A stretch of 6,223 bases of DNA from Ignavibacteria bacterium (GCA_018058125.1 JAGPCH010000102.1:1-6223); one strand, 5' to 3'; counted from the first letter of the stretch, positions 1 to 5,674 are shown. Notes: a model not told the origin generated them from the sequence alone. Translations and numbers: made by a program.

Positions 1-998
1 GAACGGATTCAAGGCTAGTTAATAATTCGTTCACAGGATCATTCGGCAGTAATATGTCTCTGCTGACGCTTTCTCCGCAAAGCGGTTTATATAAGCTCGA
101 TAAACAAAATTTCATAATTACTAATATAACAGCGCAGGATATTTATGATGTAGATAATCTGGACGGCGTTGTAAACCTGGATACCATAAGTTATTCTTTT
201 AAAGTGGGTCCGATCTATACTCAATCTTTTTATGAAAATTATTATGAAATGAATGGAGTAGGAGTCATTGGTCCGTCTTATGAAGAGCCGGTCATTGGCG
301 GCATAGAATTTAACGAGAATCTAAAATCTTATCCTTTCCTCCTGAACGAAACTCAGGCGTTGTTAATTGGCAGTAATGCAACATATGTCAAAGATAATAA
401 TTATCATTCAATTAGTGAGATTCCTTATACTGTTAACTTATATAACAAAACCACAGGATTGTTACATCGAACTTTGTTTCAGGATACTATAAGGGATCAG
501 GATTCGGTTGAAACAGAATCATTGAGAGGATATTACATAACAGATATTCCAAATGGAGTGGACAGTTTTTATGTGAAACTAGAAGTAGATGAAGAGTTTG
601 AAGATGCTGACTATTACATAAATCCGATTTACTATGACGAGGAGAATGAACCTGCGGGAGATAATCTGAATAAAAGAAAAATGGCAGTTATATATGAGAA
701 CTCAAACCCCGGAAACAATAATATTAATATTCCGACTGAGTACAGCCTTCTGCAGAATTATCCGAATCCATTTAATCCAACGACTACTATATCTTATGAT
801 ATTCCAAATGACGGAAATGTTAAAATTAAGATATTTGATATAACTGGTAGGGAAATACAAACACTTGTAAACGAAATGAAACTGGCGGGCGAATACAGAA
901 TAATATTTGACGGAAGCAATCTTGCAAGCGGTGTATATTTTTATAAAATTGAAACAGGGTCATTTGTTCAAAACAAGAGAATGCTACTGATAAAATAA
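1..998 (+). CDS. Secreted protein with C-terminal type IX secretion (Por) sorting domain, 5' partial
   Basis: The reading frame is open back to the left edge, so the gene starts outside the window. The ATG at 54 is an internal methionine: the 17 codons before it (from position 3) are uninterrupted and resemble the rest of the protein. The last ~85 residues (nt 741-995) form a type A T9SS sorting domain: YSLLQNYPNPFNPTTTISYD, then a beta-rich stretch with KIFDITGREI, LAGEY, LASGVYFYKI and a basic end KRMLLIK. In this family the domain directs export across the outer membrane by the type IX system and is usually removed or anchored at the surface. The preceding ~245 residues are rich in Asn, Tyr, Asp and Thr, have no cysteine I could see, and look like beta-sandwich extracellular material. 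I recognise no catalytic domain, so the function is unknown. The gene ends 30 bp before a hairpin at 1029-1059. Confidence 0.85.
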   Translation, partial: TDSRLVNNSFTGSFGSNMSLLTLSPQSGLYKLDKQNFIITNITAQDIYDVDNLDGVVNLDTISYSFKVGPIYTQSFYENYYEMNGVGVIGPSYEEPVIGGIEFNENLKSYPFLLNETQALLIGSNATYVKDNNYHSISEIPYTVNLYNKTTGLLHRTLFQDTIRDQDSVETESLRGYYITDIPNGVDSFYVKLEVDEEFEDADYYINPIYYDEENEPAGDNLNKRKMAVIYENSNPGNNNINIPTEYSLLQNYPNPFNPTTTISYDIPNDGNVKIKIFDITGREIQTLVNEMKLAGEYRIIFDGSNLASGVYFYKIETGSFVQNKRMLLIK

Positions 999-1028
999 TT
1001 TTATCTTTCTGTTTAAACGCCAAAACAA

Positions 1029-1059
1029 AAATCACCTGTTCTTTCCGAACAGGTGGTTT
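1029..1059 (-). terminator. Strong hairpin terminator, best oriented for the minus strand
   Basis: AAATCACCTGTTC (1029-1041) pairs with GAACAGGTGGTTT (1047-1059) around a 5-nt loop TTTCC. That gives 13 pairs, one of them a G-T wobble. Read on the - strand, the stem is followed by TTTTTGTTTTG (complement of 1021-1029), a classic intrinsic-terminator tail. On the + strand the following ACTTTATAACTTT is a poorer tail, although the hairpin could still end the transcript of the upstream secreted-protein gene. It may therefore work in both directions between convergent units, but no intact - strand gene remains to its right. Confidence 0.75.
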
Positions 1060-1077
1060 ACTTTATAACTTTACAAA

Positions 1078-1143
1078 CTATTTCTTCTCTTCATCTTTCT
1101 CATCAGCTTTATTTCGCCGTCGTCCGAGTTCCAAATAGTTTGC
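1078..1143 (-). pseudogene. Possible 3' remnant of a minus-strand gene
   Basis: On the - strand, 21 open codons end in TAG at 1080-1078. They encode a highly charged tail containing LELGRRRNKADEKDEEKK, and a stop (TAA, complement of 1144-1146) lies directly before them. There is no start codon. The Arg/Lys/Glu/Asp-rich composition looks like a real protein C-terminus, and it sits 18 bp before a terminator pointing the right way. An open run this short is common by chance, so this is a weak call. I cannot name the parent gene. Confidence 0.25.
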
Positions 1144-1208
1144 TTATAATACTTTAAATTTAGTTAATATTTAGAGCAAACTTTTTAAGTCACCCACGAT
1201 AACCTGTC

Positions 1209-1226
1209 TTAAGGAAATTTCCTTAA
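1209..1226. repeat. Perfect 18-bp palindrome
   Basis: TTAAGGAAATTTCCTTAA is identical to its own reverse complement over 18 bases, and the next outer bases (C1208 and T1227) do not pair. It lies about 150 bp before the TPR gene and about 100 bp upstream of the promoter candidate. It could be a binding site for a dimeric regulator, a decayed mobile-element end, or chance in AT-rich DNA. No second copy was seen in this window. Confidence 0.6.
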
Positions 1227-1311
1227 TCCCTTATGAAATGCCATCCTGTGTAAAATTTTAGAAACCCGAAAATAAAATCTCGGGATGGGCATAGCTTTAT
1301 ACATTCTTTAA

Positions 1312-1342
1312 TTGAATGTTAAAATCAGTTAGTTTATTTTTG
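1312..1342 (+). promoter_or_regulatory. Bacteroidetes-type promoter candidate for the TPR gene
   Basis: TTG at 1312-1314 and TATTTTTG at 1335-1342 are separated by 20 bp. This is close to the TTTG-N19-TAnnTTTG form recognised by the primary sigma factor of Bacteroidota. The -7-like box ends 32 bp before the ATG at 1375, so the leader would be short. The -33-like element matches only three of four bases (ATTG), and the region is AT-rich, so this is a moderate call. Confidence 0.4.
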
Positions 1343-1374
1343 TTTAAATAACTGATAAATACACTATTATACTA

Positions 1375-2289
1375 ATGAGTAAAAACGATTCTGTTAATTC
1401 AGATAATATTATTACAATTTTAGATTTTGATAAACTCTGGGACTATAATGCTCCCGAAGAAACCGAAAAGAAATTCAGAGAAATTCTTCCTGAATTAAAA
1501 GATCATAAAGATTTTGAATACCAATCCGCATACCTGCAGCTGCAGACTCAAATAGCCCGGACTCTCGGGCTGCAAATGAAATTTGATGAAGCGCATACAT
1601 TACTTGATGAAATAGATCCATTATTAAATGATGAGTTTTATGTAGCAAAGATCAGATACCTGCTCGAGAGAGGAAGAACTTTTCGTTCATCCAAACAGGT
1701 GGAAAAATCAAGAGATCTTTTTTTAAAAGCATATGATATTGCAGTCGGATATAAAGAGGATAATCTTGCCGTTGATGCCGCTCATATGATGGGAATTATA
1801 GAGCCTTTCGAAGAAGCTCAGAGATGGAATGAACTGGCAATGGAAATCGCCGAGAAATCCAATGATAAAAAAGCAAAAAAATGGCTCGGACCTTTGTATA
1901 ACAATACTGCCTGGAATTATCATGACAATAATGATTTTAATGAGGCTCTTGAGCTTTTTGAAAAGAATGTCGTCTGGCATACCGAAAGAAATTCAAAACA
2001 GGAACTGATAATTGCCAAATGGTCTGTCGCAAGAGCACTTAGATCACTGGATAAAATTAACAAAGCAATAAAATTGCAACTGGAGATAATAGATGAAATA
2101 GAGGAAAAAGGACTTGATGATGACGGATATGTATTTGAAGAGCTTGGTGAACTTTATCTGATCAAAGAAAACGAAGAGGAATCAAAAAAATATTTCGGGC
2201 TTGCATACGATCTGTTATCAAAAGATAAATGGTTTGTTGAATATGAAAAGGAAAGACTGGATCGTATCAAAGAGCTTGGAGGAAAATAA
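1375..2289 (+). CDS. Tetratricopeptide-repeat (TPR-like) protein
   Basis: The 304-residue protein is predicted to be soluble, almost wholly helical and acidic/lysine-rich, with no signal peptide or membrane segment. Repeating helix pairs of TPR character run from about residue 47 to the end. Clear examples are FDEAHTLLDEIDPLL, the pair with SRDLFLKAYDIAVG, the best-formed unit near residues 172-200 (YNNTAWNYHDNNDFNEALEL), and the last unit with EELGELYL and KKYFGLAYDLL. TPR arrays are protein-binding scaffolds, and no enzyme domain is visible. The ATG at 1375 has no Shine-Dalgarno sequence but is preceded by a plausible promoter. The VOC gene follows at once in the same frame, so the two are probably cotranscribed. 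The partner of this TPR protein cannot be deduced from the sequence. Confidence 0.8.
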   Translation: MSKNDSVNSDNIITILDFDKLWDYNAPEETEKKFREILPELKDHKDFEYQSAYLQLQTQIARTLGLQMKFDEAHTLLDEIDPLLNDEFYVAKIRYLLERGRTFRSSKQVEKSRDLFLKAYDIAVGYKEDNLAVDAAHMMGIIEPFEEAQRWNELAMEIAEKSNDKKAKKWLGPLYNNTAWNYHDNNDFNEALELFEKNVVWHTERNSKQELIIAKWSVARALRSLDKINKAIKLQLEIIDEIEEKGLDDDGYVFEELGELYLIKENEEESKKYFGLAYDLLSKDKWFVEYEKERLDRIKELGGK

Positions 2290-2301
2290 ATAATTGTTAA
2301 A

Positions 2302-2655
2302 TTGTTAAGCTGGGGACATACCGAGATATTTGTAAAAGATCCGTTGAAATCTAAAGAGTTTTATGAAAAGATACTTGGATTTGAACTGGTTGAAAATCAA
2401 AATGATAAATTCATCTGGCTGAAACTTGGAAAGAATTTGATTCTTTTAAGACCGGGTGAAAATAAACTTGTTACAGAAGAGTACAAAAATTCCAATACCG
2501 GATTTGTTTTATATACCACTGACCTTGAATCGACAAGAGATATACTTGTTACCAGAGGATTGGAATTCCTCGGAACTGACGGTTCGGATAAATGTCTTAC
2601 CTTTACCGATCCTGACGGAAACTGGTTTCAGCTAGTAAATCCTGATCAGCATTAA
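2302..2655 (+). CDS. VOC (glyoxalase/bleomycin-resistance fold) family protein
   Basis: This is a single-domain VOC protein of about 117 residues. It begins with the typical first strand and helix (LSWGHTEIFVKD, then SKEFYEKILGFEL) and ends with the family signature FTDPDGNWFQLVNP. His6 is in the usual first metal-ligand position. The last ligand position, often Glu, is Gln110 here, so metal use and chemistry are uncertain. The family includes glyoxalases, dioxygenases and antibiotic-binding proteins, and the substrate cannot be named. The frame has no ATG at all. TTG at 2302 is the only standard start. However, a GGAGGA at 2278-2283 is better spaced for the upstream ATA (2290) or ATT (2293), which would add V-K-L to the N-terminus. 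It lies 12 bp after the TPR stop codon, in the same frame. Confidence 0.85.
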   Translation: MLSWGHTEIFVKDPLKSKEFYEKILGFELVENQNDKFIWLKLGKNLILLRPGENKLVTEEYKNSNTGFVLYTTDLESTRDILVTRGLEFLGTDGSDKCLTFTDPDGNWFQLVNPDQH

Positions 2656-2687
2656 ATAAGAAATTTTCTAAAATCATAAACCAAATT

Positions 2688-3278
2688 ATGAACAATTTAA
2701 CAAACGAAGAAAAAGCTAAGATCGAGAAAGAGCTTCAGGATATTGAAAAGCAGATAGAAACTATCAGAAAGAAAAAGATCGAGCTCAATTCAAAACTTGC
2801 TGACATGGCTGTTAATGATTATACTTTAAAGGACAGGAATGGTAAGGAAGTAAAACTTTCTGAAATGTTCGGTGATAATAAAAATCTTATTCTCGTTCAT
2901 AATATGGGTAAAGGCTGCTCATACTGTACTATGTGGGCGGACGGATTCAAAGACACTTATAAAGAGATCGCAAAGAAGGCACCGTTTGTGCTGGTATGTC
3001 CGGACACTCCCGAAGTGCACAAAGAGTTTGCAGAGTCAAGAGGCTGGGAATATCCGACATATTCAGCAGCCGGGACGGATTTTATTTTTGACATGGGATA
3101 TGATTTTATTAAAGAAGGAAAGCATAATTACTGGCCCGGAGTTTCGGTCTTTGAAAAAGATGATAACGGTAAAATACGAAGAGTTGCAAAGGATTATTTC
3201 GGACCCGGAGATTTTTATTGTAACATATGGCATTTTCTTGATCTTCTTCCGGGAGAAAATATAACAGAAAATTCTTAA
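2688..3278 (+). CDS. DUF899 family thioredoxin-fold protein
   Basis: This 196-residue soluble protein starts with a charged coiled-coil-like helix (residues ~6-40). It then enters the DUF899 core: VNDYTLKDRNGKEVKLSEMFG, HNMGKGCSYCTMWADGF with the CxxC pair Cys77/Cys80, the segment with ESRGWEYPTYSAAGTDF, PGVSVFEKDDNGKIRRVAKD and the closing FGPGDFYCNIWHFLDLLPG. These blocks are characteristic of DUF899, a thioredoxin/AhpC-like fold whose members have no firmly established reaction. The CxxC suggests a thiol-redox role. The ATG is taken because the frame contains the full N-terminal helix from there. No Shine-Dalgarno sequence is visible. It lies 32 bp after the VOC gene, probably in the same transcript. 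Confidence 0.9.
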   Translation: MNNLTNEEKAKIEKELQDIEKQIETIRKKKIELNSKLADMAVNDYTLKDRNGKEVKLSEMFGDNKNLILVHNMGKGCSYCTMWADGFKDTYKEIAKKAPFVLVCPDTPEVHKEFAESRGWEYPTYSAAGTDFIFDMGYDFIKEGKHNYWPGVSVFEKDDNGKIRRVAKDYFGPGDFYCNIWHFLDLLPGENITENS

Positions 3279-3287
3279 TTTTATATT

Positions 3288-3363
3288 TGTCAGACTGTCG
3301 TTCCCCAAGAAGTCCGTGCGTCAGTTGCTCCTTTCGTTATGGCCGCGGGCGGGCAGTCTGGCA
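3288..3363 (+). repeat. GC-rich palindrome-bounded element (REP/MITE-like)
   Basis: A 76-bp block between the DUF899 and DinB genes has complementary ends. TGTCAGACTGTC (3288-3299) pairs with GGCAGTCTGGCA (3352-3363) over 12 positions, two of them G-T wobbles, around a 52-nt interior. Within 3291-3360, 43 of 70 bases are G or C, far above the AT-rich surroundings, and it includes GGCCGCGGGCGGG. A T-rich run (ATTTTATTTTTATTT) follows at once, so the stem may also end transcription. Base composition and palindromic ends suggest an inserted dispersed repeat, but no second copy is in the window to prove it. Confidence 0.5.
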
Positions 3364-3387
3364 TTTTATTTTTATTTAAAATTATAA

Positions 3388-3882
3388 ATGGAAAATATAT
3401 TATCCAAACAGTTTCAGCGTCAGCATGAGATGATGATCGAATGGGTAAACGGAATCATTGAACCTCTTTCGGATGAAGAATTCAAAATGGAACTTTCGCC
3501 TGGTAAGAATAATGGTGTCTGGTTACTCGGACATCTGATAGTAAGTGATGATGATTTTTCTGAATTCATGGGAAAAGGTGAAGCTATTTTTCCTCAGTAT
3601 ATTATTTTTTTCGGACAGGGAAGCAAAATCCTTCCTGCTGAGAGTTATCCGCCTGTAACCGAATTAAAAGATGCTTGGAAAAAAGTATCCGATAAGAACA
3701 GAAAAATTTATTCAGGACTTTCGGACGATGAACTTCAACAACCGCATGCTTTGGTAAAAGACTTTGATAATGATTATTTTAAGACAAAAGAACGAGTGAT
3801 CATGGCCTGGCATCTGCATCAGCTCTATCATGCCGGACAACTCGGGATATTAGTGGCACGATCCGGAAAGAGTAAATATTAA
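3388..3882 (+). CDS. DinB superfamily protein
   Basis: This 164-residue protein has the DinB/YfiT four-helix layout: an N-terminal helix (LSKQFQRQHEMMIEWVNGII), a second helix starting NGVWLLGHLIVSDDDF, and a last conserved helix AWHLHQLYHAGQLGILVARSG. His49 plus the HxxxH pair His144 and His148 match the three-histidine metal site of the superfamily, which often holds zinc or nickel. Members include thiol-transferases (bacillithiol or mycothiol S-transferases) and proteins of unknown role, so the substrate is not assigned. The ATG has no Shine-Dalgarno sequence. The PAP2-like gene follows after 35 bp, and its stop codon lies inside a heptamer repeat. Confidence 0.85.
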   Translation: MENILSKQFQRQHEMMIEWVNGIIEPLSDEEFKMELSPGKNNGVWLLGHLIVSDDDFSEFMGKGEAIFPQYIIFFGQGSKILPAESYPPVTELKDAWKKVSDKNRKIYSGLSDDELQQPHALVKDFDNDYFKTKERVIMAWHLHQLYHAGQLGILVARSGKSKY

Positions 3883-3894
3883 ATATTAAATAAA
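3874..3894 (+). repeat. AAATATT heptamer repeat over the DinB stop codon
   Basis: Two exact tandem copies of AAATATT (3874-3880 and 3881-3887) are followed by a degenerate AAATAAA (3888-3894). The TAA stop of the DinB gene (3880-3882) spans the junction of the first two copies. On its own this is weak in AT-rich DNA. It gains weight from the other period-7 arrays downstream in this window. Confidence 0.45.
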
Positions 3895-3917
3895 ACTAAA
3901 TTAATCCTGCCTGAAGT

Positions 3918-4556
3918 TTGTCTGAATCAAAATTTGTTTCAAACTGGAAAAAGCTTTTCAGCAGCAGATCCAAAACTATCGAATTTTTTGTAACGGTTGT
4001 ATTACTGATAGTTGTTGTCTATTCTTTCAGTCAGTATCTGAAATACAATGAAACCCGTCCCGGCGCAATAATCGACGATCCGGTTTTGCATCTTTTCAAT
4101 GCTATTGATCTGAATCTTCTGCTGTTCATAACCATATATTCATCTCTGCTTCTCGGACTCGTTGCATTTAGTTTCAATCCGCAGCAGCTTATCACGGCAT
4201 TTCAGACATATACTTTGCTTGTTCTTATGAGAATGCTTGCAATGTGGCTGATCCCGCTTGATCCGCCTGTCGGTTGTATCGATCTTCAGGATCCGGTTGT
4301 ATTTATTATGGGAACGGGGAAAAAAATAGTAAAAGATCTTTTCTTTTCTGGACACACATCTACTGCATTCATGCTCTTTCAGGTTGCAAAGAATAAATAT
4401 CTGAAATCATATTTCTTACTGGCTACTATCACAGTCGGGATTGCAGTGATCCTTCAGAAAGCGCATTATACAATTGATGTTTATGCCGGGCTTGTATATT
4501 CATTCACTTCATTTCAGATAATTAAAATGCTTCACAATAAATATTATAAAAAATAA
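3918..4556 (+). CDS. PAP2 / sphingomyelin-synthase-like integral membrane phosphotransferase or phosphatase
   Basis: This 212-residue polytopic membrane protein has hydrophobic segments at about residues 22-41, 65-86, 92-113, 142-157 (short), 163-180 and 186-203. The motifs follow the sphingomyelin-synthase branch of the PAP2 superfamily (PAP2_C type): a RPGAIIDDPV stretch resembling the PLPD region, MRMLAMWLIPLDPP resembling the R-x3-M-x3-T region, then DLFFSGHTSTAF and AHYTIDVYAG. His146, His183 and Asp187 fit the catalytic His-His-Asp triad, with the same H-x3-D spacing in the second motif. Such enzymes cleave or transfer phosphate head groups of lipids at the membrane. Phosphatase and head-group transferase cannot be told apart here. 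The start is TTG at 3918: an in-frame stop (TGA at 3912) lies just upstream, and no ATG occurs before residue 104. No Shine-Dalgarno sequence is visible. RidA begins 1 nt after its stop. Confidence 0.82.
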   Translation: MSESKFVSNWKKLFSSRSKTIEFFVTVVLLIVVVYSFSQYLKYNETRPGAIIDDPVLHLFNAIDLNLLLFITIYSSLLLGLVAFSFNPQQLITAFQTYTLLVLMRMLAMWLIPLDPPVGCIDLQDPVVFIMGTGKKIVKDLFFSGHTSTAFMLFQVAKNKYLKSYFLLATITVGIAVILQKAHYTIDVYAGLVYSFTSFQIIKMLHNKYYKK

Positions 4557-4557
4557 A

Positions 4558-4962
4558 ATGGCTGAATCAAAAAAATCAACTGACAGAATAAAATATTCAT
4601 CCGGAGCTAAGTGGGAAGATATTGTTGGCTACAGTCGTGCAATAAAGTTGGGCGACAGAATACTGGTTTCCGGAACTACAGCAGTTCAGGATGGAGAAAT
4701 AATTGGCGAGGGAGATCCGTATTTACAGACAAAAACAATTATTGACAATATTGAAAAAGCTTTGATAAAAGCCGGATCGAGATTGGAAGATGTTGTCAGA
4801 CTTCGAACTTTCGTAACTGATATTTCGAAATGGGAAGAGGTCGGAAGAGCGCTTGGCGAATCATTTAAGGAAATAAAACCGGTGCAGACCATGGTGGAGA
4901 TAAATGCTTTGGTCGATCCGAAAATGATGGTGGAGATAGAGGCGGAAGCTGTTATCAATTAG
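4558..4962 (+). CDS. RidA (YjgF/YER057c/UK114) family protein, possible 2-aminomuconate deaminase
   Basis: This 134-residue protein has the standard Rid fold markers: residues 34-42 (RILVSGTTA), QTKTIIDNIEKALIKAGSRLEDVVRLRTFVTD (57-88) and the end block VEIEAEAVI (125-133). RidA proteins form trimers with active sites between subunits. The arginine that binds the imine substrate in classical RidA (Arg105 in the P-x-R-s-x-V-E motif) is Gln110 here (KPVQTMVEI), while the late Glu (Glu126) is kept. Ordinary enamine/imine deaminase activity is therefore doubtful, and a Rid4-7-type or specialised member is more likely. 2-Aminomuconate deaminase also belongs to this family, and the 3-hydroxyanthranilate dioxygenase and ACMSD genes follow, so that role is a reasonable inference. 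The ATG comes 1 nt after the PAP2-like stop, implying cotranscription. Confidence 0.88.
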   Translation: MAESKKSTDRIKYSSGAKWEDIVGYSRAIKLGDRILVSGTTAVQDGEIIGEGDPYLQTKTIIDNIEKALIKAGSRLEDVVRLRTFVTDISKWEEVGRALGESFKEIKPVQTMVEINALVDPKMMVEIEAEAVIN

Positions 4963-4995
4963 GAATTACGAATTACGAATTACGAATTACGAATT
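4963..4995 (+). repeat. GAATTAC heptamer tandem repeat (4.7 copies)
   Basis: Four exact tandem copies of GAATTAC (4963-4990) and a fifth partial copy GAATT (4991-4995) start on the base directly after the RidA stop codon. It belongs to a family of period-7 arrays that fills the spacers of this region. Confidence 0.95.
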
Positions 4996-5033
4996 TTTAA
5001 AATAAATCCTGTAATGTCTATTCAATTCTTTTA

Positions 5034-5093
5034 TGATACTTTCAACTTTTAACTTTTAACTTTTAACTTTTAACTTTTAACTTTTAAGTATCA
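5034..5093 (+). repeat. CTTTTAA heptamer tandem repeat (6 copies) inside a short inverted repeat
   Basis: Six exact tandem copies of CTTTTAA occupy 5046-5087. The array is bracketed by the 8-bp inverted repeat TGATACTT (5034-5041) and AAGTATCA (5086-5093), which overlaps the last array bases by two. The stem is AT-rich and the loop is 44 nt, so a stable hairpin is unlikely. The bracket may instead mark the ends of a small inserted unit. Confidence 0.85.
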
Positions 5094-5112
5094 GCAATCT
5101 AAACTATTTTTA

Positions 5113-5147
5113 AATCAATAATCCAAAATCAATAATCTAAAATCAGA
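5113..5147 (+). repeat. Degenerate AATCNNN heptamer array (5 units)
   Basis: AATCAAT, AATCCAA, AATCAAT, AATCTAA and AATCAGA follow one another without gaps. This gives a 7-bp period and an alternate-unit 14-bp period: AAATCAATAATC occurs at 5112-5123 and again at 5126-5137. The array ends just before the ribosome binding site of the dioxygenase gene, so it would lie in its leader. Confidence 0.75.
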
Positions 5148-5150
5148 ATC

Positions 5151-5158
5151 AGGGGGAT
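5151..5158 (+). promoter_or_regulatory. Strong Shine-Dalgarno sequence of the dioxygenase gene
   Basis: AGGGGGAT lies 8 nt before the ATG at 5165 if measured from the G-run. Most other genes in the window have no such site. The same octamer precedes the four-helix-bundle gene at 5747-5754. It supports 5165 as the start. Confidence 0.65.
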
Positions 5159-5164
5159 AAAAAA

Positions 5165-5674
5165 ATGTTACAGTCATTTAATTTTAAAGAGTGGATAGAA
5201 GAAAACCGTCATTTATTGAAGCCGCCGGTCGGGAATAAATGCATAGTAAACGATGACCTAATCATAATGGTAGTAGGCGGTCCGAATACACGCAAGGATT
5301 ATCACTATGAAGACGGCGCTGAGTTTTTCTATCAGGTAGAGGGTGATATTACAGTCAGAGTGATCGAAGACGGTAAACCAAGAGATATAGTTATCAAAGA
5401 GGGAGAAATTTTTTATCTGCCTCCTAACATTCCTCATTCACCTCAAAGACCTGCTGACACAGTAGGACTTGTTATAGAAAGAAAAAGAGAACCTAAAGAA
5501 TATGACAGCTTTCAGTGGTATTGTGAAAACTGCGGGGAAAAACTTCACGAAGAGACCATAAAACTGACTGACATCGGCTCACAGCTCCCGCCAATCTTTG
5601 AAAAATACTGGGGAGATGAATCCAAAAGAACTTGTAAAAATTGCGGTACGGTGATGCAGCCACCGGCAAAGTAA
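5165..5674 (+). CDS. nbaC: 3-Hydroxyanthranilate 3,4-dioxygenase
   Basis: The enzyme opens the ring of 3-hydroxyanthranilate with O2 to give 2-amino-3-carboxymuconate-6-semialdehyde. The product either closes spontaneously to quinolinate (for NAD) or is decarboxylated by ACMSD. The 169-residue cupin has the full bacterial signature: iron ligands His47, Glu53 and His91; substrate-binding residues Arg43, Arg95 and Glu105; and a C-terminal rubredoxin-like metal site from Cys120/Cys123 and Cys157/Cys160. Readable motifs are GGPNTRKDYHYEDGAEFFYQ, LPPNIPHSPQRPADTVGLVI, YCENCGEKLHEE and CKNCGTVMQPP. Length and residue spacing match the known bacterial enzymes closely. The protein is cytosolic. It starts at ATG 5165 with a strong ribosome binding site. 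The ACMSD gene follows, but a four-helix-bundle cassette lies between the two. Confidence 0.97.
   Translation: MLQSFNFKEWIEENRHLLKPPVGNKCIVNDDLIIMVVGGPNTRKDYHYEDGAEFFYQVEGDITVRVIEDGKPRDIVIKEGEIFYLPPNIPHSPQRPADTVGLVIERKREPKEYDSFQWYCENCGEKLHEETIKLTDIGSQLPPIFEKYWGDESKRTCKNCGTVMQPPAK

Larger units (their letters stand above)
999..1374. other. Gene-free intergenic stretch
   Basis: About 375 bp carry no complete coding region on either strand. From left to right the stretch holds the hairpin terminator, the possible minus-strand remnant, an 8-bp inverted repeat AGTTTGCT/AGCAAACT (1137-1144 and 1175-1182, followed by TTTTT), a perfect 18-bp palindrome (1209-1226), a small CCCGA/TCGGG hairpin (1265-1269 and 1280-1284) and a promoter candidate for the next gene. 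The density of short inverted repeats suggests decayed mobile or repetitive DNA. This is inferred from structure only. Confidence 0.6.

Noticed and set aside
826..1035. Minus-strand open frame of 69 codons over the end of the secreted-protein gene
   Set aside because: It lies opposite the well-supported T9SS sorting domain and runs through the terminator, and its translation has no recognisable domain.
1265..1284. CCCGA/TCGGG hairpin as a terminator or regulatory RNA
   Set aside because: It has only five pairs with a 10-nt loop and no T-run after it, too weak to call.
2872..3264. Second + strand frame of 130 codons inside the DUF899 gene
   Set aside because: It is an out-of-frame shadow of a gene with clear family motifs, and its product has the biased composition expected of a frameshifted reading.
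3282..3289. TATATTTG as a promoter -7 box for the DinB gene
   Set aside because: The -7 match is exact, but no TTTG lies at the expected -33 distance and the box abuts the GC-rich element, so support is insufficient.
4686..4958. Minus-strand frame of 90 codons opposite RidA
   Set aside because: It is Ser/Ile/Thr-rich with no known fold and lies fully opposite a gene with strong family signatures.
4963..5147. CRISPR-like array
   Set aside because: The repeats are only 7 bp, head to tail with no spacers, and the unit changes between arrays, so this is not CRISPR architecture.
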